The notes beneath the pieces are model-generated. The model did no database searches and was not told the origin of the DNA. It saw nothing but the letters and a program-made list of their open reading frames with translations. Below are positions 7,490 through 14,984 of a stretch of 25,130 bases of DNA, in pieces. The DNA is from a virus. The stretch is from positions 1 to 25,130 of IMG/VR virus record IMGVR_UViG_3300019886_000022; one strand, 5' to 3'. Numbering within the stretch: the stretch's first letter is position 1; every line of letters begins with the position of its first letter. The position numbers and the translations under genes were made by a program.

Positions 7490-7912
7490 CTAGGAGCCTG
7501 CGCCGCCGGCGGTGATGTCCGCCTCGGGCAGATAGATCGTCCACTGCCGGCCGGTGATCTCCTTGCCGAAGTCGATCTTCGCGAAATCCTCGATGAACGC
7601 GTCCTTCGAGTTCACGACCGTGTTGCCGTTGAGGTCGTTGAGCTGGAAGACGCCGGTCGGGAAGAAGTTCTTCGCGGCGTTCGGCACCTTCTTCGAGAAG
7701 GCGTCGTTGGTCGGCGATCCCTGCACGAACGTTAGCGTCGCCTTCGCGAGCGTGTTCGCGTTGAGCACGGCGGAGAGTTCGCCGCTGCCGCCCACGTGGG
7801 TGAGCACCGCCTTTTCGACCTTCTCGACCGTGATGAAGACGCCATCCATCAGCCCTTCGAACGCGATGTTCATCAGGGAGCCGGTGACGCGCTTGGGATT
7901 GTACTTGTACAT
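7490..7912 (-). CDS. Tail tube protein, DUF3277-like
   Basis: This 140-residue structural protein stacks as rings to form the inner tail tube. It has the usual opening YKYNPKRVTGSLMNIAFEGLMDGVFITVEKVEKAV and the family's central motif ANTLAKATLTFVQGSPTNDAFSK (about 53-75), in which TLTxxQgSpsND is diagnostic. It ends with VVNSKDAFIEDFAKIDFGKEITGRQWTIYLPEAD. A strong Shine-Dalgarno GAGGAGG (7927-7921) stands eight bases before the ATG, fitting a high-copy virion protein. It follows the sheath gene directly, the standard sheath-tube order of contractile tails. Confidence 0.92.
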   Translation of the reverse strand: MYKYNPKRVTGSLMNIAFEGLMDGVFITVEKVEKAVLTHVGGSGELSAVLNANTLAKATLTFVQGSPTNDAFSKKVPNAAKNFFPTGVFQLNDLNGNTVVNSKDAFIEDFAKIDFGKEITGRQWTIYLPEADITAGGAGS

Positions 7913-7925
7913 GGTCGGGTCCTCC

Positions 7926-9323
7926 TCAGAAGCTCACGGTTGCTTGGACAAACACCTTGTGGACCGCGCCGGCCAGCCGGAAGGAAAGCAGCCCATCCGG
8001 CAGCTCGCGAAGCGCGCGCACCGCGGGGTCGATGTCCGCGACCTTCGGGAAGGTGATCGACGGCGCCGGATCGTTCGGATCGTCGGGCGTGCCCGGAGCC
8101 ATGATCTTGTGCGTCGTCGACAGCGCTTCCTGGATCACCAGACCCTTGATGGCGCCGATGTACATCGCGATGTCTTCATCGGTGTAGTCGACGATATCGT
8201 TCGAGGTCGAGACGCCGAAGCAGGCCGCAACGGTGTTCACCGCGACCCAATCCAGATCGACGGTCACATCGAGGAATGCGTACGTCGTATTGCCGACGGT
8301 GCCTTCCCACGTGACGTTCTTCCCGCCTTCGCTCGTGTACGCATTGGCGCGGCGCGAGAGGAGGTTGGTTGTCTGATCGGTATCGAGCGTCGACGGCTCG
8401 ACGCCGATGATGGTCTTTCCCTTCGCCGTCCAGCGACCGACGTTCTTCGGCGCTAGCAAGCCCTCGAGCCCTGCCGACATGAACGCGGCCGGGCGCTGAT
8501 GCCACTGGTAGAGCGTTCGCGTGTAGCTCAGCAAGAGGAGTGACTCGAGCGTGTCGGTCGGCGTATCCGAGCCGAGGCCCAGACCGCCGAGCTGCTCGAT
8601 GGAGCCGCTCTCGTTGACGTCGACGACGTAAACTTTCTTGTTGGTCTCGACCCAATCCGCAACGGCGAGCACGTAGTCCTGGCTGTTGTAGAGCGTGGTG
8701 ACCCAGTAAAAGGTCTTATCCTTCTTCAGGATCTCGTCGAGCTCGGCCGCGATATCGAAGTCGTCGTGCGTCTGCGCGATCGAAAGCAGCGTGTAGCTGT
8801 CGATCGCCACCGAGAAGAAGGCGAGCGCTGCGTTGCCAAGGATCTGGATCGTCTTCGTTCCGGACGATCCGATCAGCGTCGCGGTGAAGGTCTTGTCCAC
8901 GATCGCGTTGATGCCGTTCATCAGCGAGGTTGCGATCGCATCGTTGGTGGCCGAGCCGCCAGACGTGATCGTGACCGTCGCCGCGTCGAATCCTTCGCCC
9001 TCTATATCGATCGTGTAGACGGTGCTGTTCTTCACCGATGCGATGCCGACTTCATACTTCTGGATCACCGCCGAGCCGCTGGCGCGGAGGAGCGAGATCT
9101 TCTTCGGCGACGGCGATTGCTGGAAGATGCGCTTCGCAGCATTCACCTCCGGCGAATCGGACGCGAACCCATCCGTCACCATGTCGGCCGTACGCGAGTA
9201 CAGCTTCGTTCGGTTCGTGAAAAGGTTCTTGTGGGTGACAAGACCGATCAGTCCAAACCCGTCGATGGTCAGGCCCGAGTTGGTCACGATGATCTGAAAC
9301 TCTACGAATTGATCGAGCGACAT
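7926..9323 (-). CDS. Tail sheath protein, DUF3383-like
   Basis: This contractile sheath subunit of 465 residues has the opening MSLDQFVEFQIIVTNSGLTIDGFGLIGLVTHK, the SPEVNAAKRIFQQSPSPKKISLLR segment and the mid-region FYWVTTLYNSQDYVLAVADWVETNKKVYVVDVNES. All are typical of DUF3383 sheaths, as is the C-terminal region with TYAFLDVTVDLDWVAVNTVAACFG and LRELPDGLLSFRLAGAVHKVFVQATVSF. The last strand takes part in the interlocking sheath mesh in this family. GGAG lies about seven bases before the ATG. Presence of this gene makes the particle a myovirus morphotype. Confidence 0.94.
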   Translation of the reverse strand: MSLDQFVEFQIIVTNSGLTIDGFGLIGLVTHKNLFTNRTKLYSRTADMVTDGFASDSPEVNAAKRIFQQSPSPKKISLLRASGSAVIQKYEVGIASVKNSTVYTIDIEGEGFDAATVTITSGGSATNDAIATSLMNGINAIVDKTFTATLIGSSGTKTIQILGNAALAFFSVAIDSYTLLSIAQTHDDFDIAAELDEILKKDKTFYWVTTLYNSQDYVLAVADWVETNKKVYVVDVNESGSIEQLGGLGLGSDTPTDTLESLLLLSYTRTLYQWHQRPAAFMSAGLEGLLAPKNVGRWTAKGKTIIGVEPSTLDTDQTTNLLSRRANAYTSEGGKNVTWEGTVGNTTYAFLDVTVDLDWVAVNTVAACFGVSTSNDIVDYTDEDIAMYIGAIKGLVIQEALSTTHKIMAPGTPDDPNDPAPSITFPKVADIDPAVRALRELPDGLLSFRLAGAVHKVFVQATVSF

Positions 9324-9332
9324 GACGTTCTC

Positions 9333-10265
9333 CTACGGGTTGACCACGACGGGATCGAGCGTCTCCTCGGTCCCGTCTTCCAGCGTTGCGACCGGCGTGA
9401 TCGACACCTTGTCGATGCGGCCGATGGTTCGAAGCACCTCGGATGCGACGTACGCCGTGAACTGCACGATGACTCGCGGCTCGAAGATGCCGCCGAGCCG
9501 ACCGGATGATTGCTTCGCTCCGCTCTCGATGTCAGCGATCGCGAGCGAACTCATCCCGATTCCGGCCTGATCCAGCTCATAGTTGTAGAGCGGCGCAGAG
9601 GCCAGCACGTCGGTCGCAAGCTGCATCGCCAGCGTCCCGCCCAGCTCTGGGTGCTCCGCGGTCTTCTCGCCGCCGAAGACCTGCATCTGGAACGTCACCT
9701 CACGGATGCCTTGAGCTCGCCGGAGATTCTCCTTACCGGCTCGCACGGCGGACGTGCGAAGGAAAAGGTGCAGCGTTCCCGTCCCTGCATCCTCGAGATC
9801 GATCGTGGTGATCGGGTTGCCAACGTAGTTCCCGCCCGTGTGCGCGAATGTGTCGGCGAGCTTGATGTCGTTGGCGGCGGTCTTGACCGCCCAGTAATTC
9901 GCATCCGGATCGAGCGGAGCCGGGACGATGCCGCCGATCGAGAGGATTCCGAAGGGGCCGTCTCCGTTGAGGAGCTCGTGCGGCGAGCCGCTGGTCAACG
10001 TGTCGGCGCCGGCGCTCGCGACAACTGCGATGAAGCCGGGCGTGCGTCCCCAGGAGATTTGATCGGCGAGCGGATTCGCTTCGCGGCGGACCCAATCGTG
10101 CGATGGCTGGAAGACCGAGGGGCACGAGATTTCGATGAAGGGCGGAATAGCGGGGCGCGCCACGCCCTCATCCGAGAAGAAGACGTGATCGGGATCGAGA
10201 CCAGAGCCGCCAACGACCCAGGATTGCACCCCGGCCTTGATCGTCTCCCAGCTAATCGCCGACAT
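9333..10265 (-). CDS. Neck / tail terminator protein, gp12-like, with inserted module
   Basis: This 310-residue protein is in the position of the neck terminator that caps the tail tube. The N-terminus (SAISWETIKAGVQSWVV..GLDPDHVFFSDEGVARPAIPPFIEISCPSV) and the C-terminal half (FQMQVFGGE, LATDVLASAPLYNYELDQAGIGMSSLAIADIES, PRVIVQFTAYVASEV) match the LIC_12616 / gp12-like terminator family. Those are commonly 150-200 residues. The excess is residues about 82-168, a discrete module (SPHELLNGDGPFGI...ANYWAVKTAANDIKLAD...DLEDAGTGTLHL) that also occurs in the gene at 11998-12678. The insertion interrupts the fold between two strands of the terminator and could project from the neck. Confidence 0.78.
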   Translation of the reverse strand: MSAISWETIKAGVQSWVVGGSGLDPDHVFFSDEGVARPAIPPFIEISCPSVFQPSHDWVRREANPLADQISWGRTPGFIAVVASAGADTLTSGSPHELLNGDGPFGILSIGGIVPAPLDPDANYWAVKTAANDIKLADTFAHTGGNYVGNPITTIDLEDAGTGTLHLFLRTSAVRAGKENLRRAQGIREVTFQMQVFGGEKTAEHPELGGTLAMQLATDVLASAPLYNYELDQAGIGMSSLAIADIESGAKQSSGRLGGIFEPRVIVQFTAYVASEVLRTIGRIDKVSITPVATLEDGTEETLDPVVVNP

Positions 10266-10352
10266 CGAGGCGACAGTAGCAGCCGCGGAACCGTGCGCAC
10301 AAGCACGCTCCAGCCACCGACGGAAAGCAGACCTGTCGCTCGTCGACGAAGG

Positions 10353-10838
10353 TCATTTCGAGTGCTTCTCGACTGCCCAGGTGATCGAGTTGAGAAGCTG
10401 CCCGGTATCCACGAGCGTGACCGATGATCCTTTGCGCGCGATCGTGCGGCGGCCGGCGGCGGAGTCAGCGAGCCGCGGCGTGACCATCTGCGAGGTGATC
10501 GTCTTCTTCACCGCGGCCGCGGCCCAAGCGCCGAGCAGCCCGAGCGCTTGCTCGATGTCGATGCTCTCGTTCAACAGCTTGCGCGCGAGCTTCTCGGTGA
10601 AGGCGACGAGTTCGCTACGCTTGAGCTGGAACGTCGGCACGAGAAACGGCCGCGCCGGAATACCAGCGTTCGGCGCGCCGAACTCATGGATCGCGGCGAG
10701 CTCGGCCATCGAGATGCCGCCGACGTGCCGCTTGTTTCCGATCACGCCGACGCGAACCTTCGCGCGCGCGATGCCTTTGATCTTCTGCCGGAGCTGGCGC
10801 CAGATGCGATCGTCCTTCGTGGTCTTCTGCGACGCCAT
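10353..10838 (-). CDS. Virion morphogenesis / tail completion protein, gpG/HK97 gp10-like
   Basis: This protein of 161 residues from the chosen ATG at 10838 (MASQKTTKDDRIWRQLRQ) has a GAGG eight bases upstream. An in-frame ATG at 10889 would add 17 residues but lacks a ribosome site. The pattern VRVGVIGNKRHVGGISMAELAAIHEFGAPNAGIPARPFLVPTF is the hallmark of Mu gpG / HK97 gp10-like completion proteins. So is the ending with VDTGQLLNSITWAVE, where V-D-T-G-x-L-xx-S-I is conserved. The protein likely helps seal the head-tail junction or terminate the tail. It stands between the terminator and the connector genes, as expected. Confidence 0.85.
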   Translation of the reverse strand: MASQKTTKDDRIWRQLRQKIKGIARAKVRVGVIGNKRHVGGISMAELAAIHEFGAPNAGIPARPFLVPTFQLKRSELVAFTEKLARKLLNESIDIEQALGLLGAWAAAAVKKTITSQMVTPRLADSAAGRRTIARKGSSVTLVDTGQLLNSITWAVEKHSK

Positions 10839-10932
10839 CAGGCGAACCTCGAGGAGCGACGGATGCGCGCCGCGTTGCTCGGACGCCATGTAGTCCGCGG
10901 CCGCGCGCGACGATTCGTCGAGCTGCTCGCCG

Positions 10933-11631
10933 CTACGGCTTGTCGAGACGGTCGATCCATACCTTCCAGAATCGACGGTAACGCTTGCCGCGGATCACGC
11001 GCCACAATTCTCCCGCGCCGCCGGCGAGCGCATGCGTGCCGTTGGCGTCGGCGGTCTCGAGCAGAGCGGTCGGAGTGCCGATCGTTTGGACGACGAGCTT
11101 CGTGCCTAACCCGATCTTCGTCTCGAGGTCGAGCTCGGTCGTCACACCGTTCTCGAAGTGATAGACGATGGCAGGCCACGCGGATTCGTCGAGCGATCCT
11201 GCGCCAAAGCCGTCGGCGACGAGCTCGAGCGTCACGGCGTTGCCGTCGGGCCCGGTGATCGCCGATTCGATCACGCCGTCAGCGTGCACGCACCAGCTCG
11301 AGAGCTCGAGGTCGGCGGCGATTGGGTAGAGCGTGACGCGATCCGCATCGTGCGCCGGCCCGCGGGGACCTTCATCCTGCACGGTCCAAAGCTCGGCGCT
11401 CTTCGTGTAGAGGATTCGGCTCTCGGTGGTGAAGCGTCCACCGTTCTCCGCATCCTCGTCGGACCCGCTATCGGGACGGATGCTTGCGCGGATCCGGAAG
11501 TAGGTCTTTGCGCCGAAGGTCATGAGGCCGCCCGATAGCGCGCCCGCGGCGATGCGCGTCACCTGGAGCGATGGATAGGCGCCTTCGCCTCCCCCGTCGA
11601 TGAACGTGTCGATCACGTCCTCAACGCCCAT
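10933..11631 (-). CDS. Head closure / connector-like protein, two domains
   Basis: This protein has 232 residues, and its ATG overlaps the upstream stop as TGATG. The first 120 residues (YPSLQVTRIAAGALSGGLMTFGAKTYFRIRASIRPDSGSD...FTTESRILYTKSAELWT..DADRVTLY) have the strand order and the xIxAsIxPxSG-x-E...T-x-xxxLYT pattern of head-closure knobs. The second part (about 125-232: PDGNAVTLELVADGFG...GELWRVIRGKRYRRFWKVWIDRLDKP) is unfamiliar and ends very basic and aromatic. It lies in the connector cluster between DUF4054-like and gp10-like genes. The assignment is by pattern and location and could be wrong in detail. Confidence 0.6.
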   Translation of the reverse strand: MGVEDVIDTFIDGGGEGAYPSLQVTRIAAGALSGGLMTFGAKTYFRIRASIRPDSGSDEDAENGGRFTTESRILYTKSAELWTVQDEGPRGPAHDADRVTLYPIAADLELSSWCVHADGVIESAITGPDGNAVTLELVADGFGAGSLDESAWPAIVYHFENGVTTELDLETKIGLGTKLVVQTIGTPTALLETADANGTHALAGGAGELWRVIRGKRYRRFWKVWIDRLDKP

Positions 11632-11996
11632 CACGACCCCGCTACGAATGGGAGCCGAGCAGCCGTCGAATTGACCATCATCTGGTAGGCCGCGCCGTAA
11701 GAGCTGCGATACCAGAAGGGGTCACCGTAGGGCGGAATCGGAGGCAGCGTGTAGCTCTGCTCGAGGTCGTCTTCCTTCTCGCCGGTTAGCACGCCTACAT
11801 GTGGCCCGAGCGAGCCGAGGTGCGCCGCGAGGTAGATCCGCGTGAGCTTCAGCTTCGGGCTGTCCTCGCCGCCGGCGAAGAAGCCGACATCGAGCGTCGT
11901 GTTGACCCACCCGAGGATAATGGTCTGCGCGAGCGAAGTCACCGTGCTGAGCTCGCCGGCGATCGCCGTGACGTCGCTCCACGCGATCACGGCCAC
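11631..11996 (-). CDS. Head-tail connector protein, DUF4054-like
   Basis: This 121-residue helical protein starts with GTG one base after the previous stop. It shows the DUF4054 / gp15-gp6 adaptor pattern: IAGELSTVTSLAQTIILGWVNTTLDVGFFAG, then LKLTRIYLAAHLGSLG, and the C-terminal WYRSSYGAAYQMMVNSTAARLPFVAGS. The latter corresponds to the family's usual T-x-YG-x-xy-x-x-L tail. These adaptors sit under the portal and receive the neck proteins. Coupling to the next connector gene by a TGATG overlap supports equal expression. Confidence 0.72.
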   Translation of the reverse strand: MAVIAWSDVTAIAGELSTVTSLAQTIILGWVNTTLDVGFFAGGEDSPKLKLTRIYLAAHLGSLGPHVGVLTGEKEDDLEQSYTLPPIPPYGDPFWYRSSYGAAYQMMVNSTAARLPFVAGS

Positions 11997-11997
11997 G

Positions 11998-12678
11998 CTA
12001 GTCTCGGTCCTGGATCGGATAGATCGCGGCCGAGACCGTGCCGGTGCTCAGCGTGCCGACCAGTGCGTAGGCGACTACGCGGGGGCTGTGCGGAACGCGC
12101 TTGCTGTAACCCGCCGATGCCGTGAGGTCGAAGGCGCCATCGCCGGCAAGGCCGAGCAGCCCGTCGTGGGTCTCCCAGTAGACGCGCTGCGTGTCCGCGC
12201 GATCGTGGATCGTGCTCGTGCCCGTGCCATCGGTCGTCAAGTCGATGAAGACCCCCGCCAGAGCGTCGGAGAGGCTCAACGCGGCCTTGAAAGTGTTCGC
12301 GTCGACCTTGATGGCCCAGATCGGAACGCTCGGGCTGAGGCCGCCTGGCAGCGCGCCGCCAGCGTTCGTCAGATCGAACGGACCGTCTCCGGTGAGGAGG
12401 CCGTGCGCGCTCTTCGTCAGCGTGTTCGCCGCGGCGGAACCAGTGATGGTCTGATCCGCGTAGACGAACGGATGCAGGCGGCCGCCGTAGAGCACGGCAG
12501 CCGTCACAGACAGAGCGCCCGTCGACCAGACCTCGAGTTCGAGCTCGGGCACGACCGAACCGCTGCGGTTCCACGTCGCAGGCACGATGCCGAAGCTCGC
12601 CGGCGGAAGGCCGAGCGCAGCCGCGGCCGCCGCGAGAGCGACCGCGTTGCCGGAACCGATTTCCTGGATGGGTCGCAT
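11998..12678 (-). CDS. Unknown virion-cluster protein with GDGP module
   Basis: I do not recognise this 226-residue protein as a whole. It starts at the ATG at 12678, with an AAGGA-type ribosome site about eight bases upstream and only 13 bases from the 3' end of the tRNA gene. The N-terminus is Ala-rich (IGSGNAVALAAAAAALGLP). Residues about 73-157 form the module NTLTKSAHGLLTGDGPFDLT...LPGGLSP...WAIKVDANTFKAALSLSDAL...FIDLTTDGTGTSTI. This recurs in many phage surface proteins and also occurs inside the neck protein here. The remaining part is beta-rich (RVVAYALVGTLSTGTVSAAIYP). Its place between the capsid and connectors suggests a head decoration or neck-whisker role. Confidence 0.7.
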   Translation of the reverse strand: MRPIQEIGSGNAVALAAAAAALGLPPASFGIVPATWNRSGSVVPELELEVWSTGALSVTAAVLYGGRLHPFVYADQTITGSAAANTLTKSAHGLLTGDGPFDLTNAGGALPGGLSPSVPIWAIKVDANTFKAALSLSDALAGVFIDLTTDGTGTSTIHDRADTQRVYWETHDGLLGLAGDGAFDLTASAGYSKRVPHSPRVVAYALVGTLSTGTVSAAIYPIQDRD

Positions 12679-12691
12679 CTGCTTTCCTTCG

Positions 12692-12765
<74 letters not shown>

Positions 12766-12770
12766 TCATC

Positions 12771-12789
12771 GGGCGCCATCACAGCGCCC
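12771..12789 (-). other. Small hairpin between capsid gene and tRNA
   Basis: GGGCGC (12771-12776) and GCGCCC (12784-12789) flank a seven-base loop, starting 17 bases after the capsid stop and ending six bases before the tRNA 5' end. It could shield the capsid mRNA 3' end or mark a processing point for release of the tRNA. No T tract follows. Confidence 0.35.
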
Positions 12790-12805
12790 ATGAGTCGCTC
12801 CTCGA

Positions 12806-13777
12806 TCAGTGCGTATTCATGTAGCGGCAGGCAACCGGATACCGGTTGACGACGCCACCGCACGAACCGAACGCCGGGATCACGTAGCCAAGTCCCTCGG
12901 CCTGCGGAGGCAGGCTGGTGAACTCGGTCGGGACCACGGCCGAGACCGCATCCGGGTCGCGCGGGAATGCGACGTGGCGCGGCGTGTTCGCCCCGCCGGC
13001 CGCATCGCCCTTCCACCACTCCTCGATGGACTCGATCCAGGGGTTATTCTGGATCGCGTACTTGAGGATCGTCGTGTCGGACGTCGTCGAGCGCGGCGTG
13101 GTGGCCGCGATCGCGTAGTCCTTCGACGGCGACAGGATGGCGAACTTCGGCCAGACGACCGAAGAGTCACCGGCTTGCTTCAGGCCGGCGCGGAGCTCGG
13201 CGATCAGCAAGTTGTAGTCGGCGAGGATCTCCGCCGGCGGGGTATTCGCCAGCCAGTCCTTGCCCGTCGTCGTCTTCGTCGTCGCGGTCGTGCTGTTCAC
13301 GTTCGGCAGGTTGTAGATGCCGACGATGCCGAGGTCCGCTTCGCCGAAGGCGAGCAGGTCATCGACCTCGAAGTCGACGGCGCGCTTCGCAGCGTTGACC
13401 GTCATCTGATCGAGCGGCACGCCGACCTTCGCGGCTTGCTGGATCTCGCGGACGGTCCAGCCGTATTCGGTCGCGATCTGCTTGATCGTGACCGAGCGCT
13501 CACCGCCACGCACGCCGACGCGGTTCTGATCGTTCGCGTTCGGGCCCGAGGCCTTCGCGCGACCGGTCCGTTCGTACATGCGCCAGGTGTAGACGTTCGA
13601 CGTGGGGTCGACGCCTTCCTGGTTGGGGATGTATCGCCGAGCAAGCATGCCGGAGAACAGAACCTGGTAGGGCTTCTGATCGATCGACTCGAGCTGGCGA
13701 AGGAAGAACACGGTGTCGTCGCTATCGAGGCGATAGCCGGCCGGCATCCGTGCATTCATCTGATGGAATTCGAACAT
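12806..13777 (-). CDS. Major capsid protein, DUF2184-like
   Basis: This HK97-fold capsid subunit of 323 residues, DUF2184 type, comes after a cement-like gene and a protease/scaffold gene. Recognisable stretches are DDTVFFLRQLESIDQKPYQVLFSGMLARRYIPNQEGVDPTSNVYTWRMYERTGRAK in the N-terminal arm/E-loop. They also include VTIKQIATEYGWTVREIQQAAKVGVPLDQMTVNAAKRAVDFEVDDLLAFGEADLGIVGIYNLPNV in the spine helix, and KFAILSPSKDYAIAATTP...DTTILKYAIQNNPWIESIEEW in the A-domain. The short N-terminus before the fold shows no long propeptide. A GGGAG lies about 12 bases before the ATG, so initiation may be weaker than expected or use another site. Confidence 0.92.
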   Translation of the reverse strand: MFEFHQMNARMPAGYRLDSDDTVFFLRQLESIDQKPYQVLFSGMLARRYIPNQEGVDPTSNVYTWRMYERTGRAKASGPNANDQNRVGVRGGERSVTIKQIATEYGWTVREIQQAAKVGVPLDQMTVNAAKRAVDFEVDDLLAFGEADLGIVGIYNLPNVNSTTATTKTTTGKDWLANTPPAEILADYNLLIAELRAGLKQAGDSSVVWPKFAILSPSKDYAIAATTPRSTTSDTTILKYAIQNNPWIESIEEWWKGDAAGGANTPRHVAFPRDPDAVSAVVPTEFTSLPPQAEGLGYVIPAFGSCGGVVNRYPVACRYMNTH

Positions 13778-13802
13778 GGTCTTCTAGTTCTCCCTTCCGA
13801 AC

Positions 13803-14336
13803 TCAGGTGTCGGCCGTGGTGAGAGCGCGGTTTGCGAGATCGATCTCGAGGATCAGCACGGTCCCCTTGACGCCCGTCGTCTTCCACCGCGCCCAGGCGG
13901 AGATGTCGAGCGTCTTGTTCGTGACCGGCGCAGCGCCGGCCTGACCGATCGTGTAGCCGGAGTTCGTCGCGTAGCAGACGTGCACTTCGCTGCCCTTCAC
14001 GATGTCGGTGTTCGCGATGACGTAGACACGTCCCTTCGCGAGCACGCCGAACGTGGCGAGCGGCTTCAGGCCGTCGGCTGCGAGCTCCGTGAGGCGCTCG
14101 AATCCGTGGCTGTGCGTGACGATGCCCTTGATGACATCGGCCGCGCTGTGCATGAGGAGCGCGCCGTCATCGGCCGCGCCCTCGCACACGAAGGCGCCGA
14201 ACGGGATCGACGCCGACGACTCTTCGGAGGTCGCGGTGTCGACGCTCGCATCAGCGTTCGACTGGAAGTCGGCGAGCTGGCCGACCATTCCGATCGGCTG
14301 GGTCGCATCGACCGTGGTTTGCGGGATGTTCGCCAT
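13803..14336 (-). CDS. Capsid cement / decoration-like protein
   Basis: This 177-residue protein sits directly upstream of the capsid gene, where many phages keep a head-stabilising protein made in equal amounts. It begins MANIPQTTVDATQPIGMVGQLADFQSN, typical of cement proteins that start with an extended arm followed by beta strands. It continues with beta-rich sequence (FGAFVCEGAADDGALLMHSAADVIKGIVTHSHG...GVLAKGRVYVIANTDIVKGSEVHVCYATNSGYTIGQAG). GGAGG stands ten bases before the ATG. I recognise the type but not a specific named family. Confidence 0.75.
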   Translation of the reverse strand: MANIPQTTVDATQPIGMVGQLADFQSNADASVDTATSEESSASIPFGAFVCEGAADDGALLMHSAADVIKGIVTHSHGFERLTELAADGLKPLATFGVLAKGRVYVIANTDIVKGSEVHVCYATNSGYTIGQAGAAPVTNKTLDISAWARWKTTGVKGTVLILEIDLANRALTTADT

Positions 14337-14339
14337 GGC

Positions 14340-14984
14340 TCACTTGCCTCCTGCAGAAGCGCCGCGCGGATCGTTGCTGAGCGGCTGCTTCCACGCATCG
14401 CGTGCCGCCAGGGTGTTCTTCTCTTTGGCGTCGGTGCGCGGCGCATGTGCGTTCGCTTGCGACGTCGCGAGGATCTCGGAGACCGCCGCGAGGCTGCGCG
14501 CGTTCTTCGAGGCCTGACCGACGACGTAATCGAAGATGCCTTCGATCTTGCCGTCGGGGACGCTCGCGCCGACATCGCAAGCGCTATCGAGGCGCTTCAC
14601 GACTTCGACCATGACCTGACGATCGGTGAGGTCGTCCATGCGGAACGAATCACCGAGGTGGATCATGCCGATGCGCTCGAGCTTCGCGCGCGCCTTGACG
14701 GCTCCGCGGAAGGTCGAATCGAAGCGCGTGACTTGCTGTTGCAGCGAGTCGGCGCGCTCCTTTTCCTTCTGCACGGCCGCCGTCTCGCCAGCGGTAACCG
14801 CCGTCGTGATCTTGGCCTGGAGCTCGGTGATTTGTTTCTCGGCGACTTGGAGCTTGCCGTCGGCGCTGTCCGCGCGATGGGTCTCCTCTTTCGCCTTCTT
14901 CTCCGCCGTGTCTGCTCGCTCCTCGGCGGTCTTGAGCTGCGCGTTAAGCGCGCGGATAGTTTCCTGCTGCTTCTCGGGATCCAT
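14340..14984 (-). CDS. Nested scaffold protein from internal start (proposed)
   Basis: The in-frame ATG at 14984 (MDPEKQQETIRALNAQLKT) follows GGAGGA at 14993-14988, four to five bases upstream. It falls exactly where the coiled-coil scaffold begins. Translation from here would give 214 residues lacking the protease. The same arrangement, a scaffold nested in the protease gene and sharing its C-terminus, is established for lambda C/Nu3 and similar phages. The existence of the separate product here is inference from the ribosome site and domain border. Confidence 0.5.
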   Translation of the reverse strand: MDPEKQQETIRALNAQLKTAEERADTAEKKAKEETHRADSADGKLQVAEKQITELQAKITTAVTAGETAAVQKEKERADSLQQQVTRFDSTFRGAVKARAKLERIGMIHLGDSFRMDDLTDRQVMVEVVKRLDSACDVGASVPDGKIEGIFDYVVGQASKNARSLAAVSEILATSQANAHAPRTDAKEKNTLAARDAWKQPLSNDPRGASAGGK

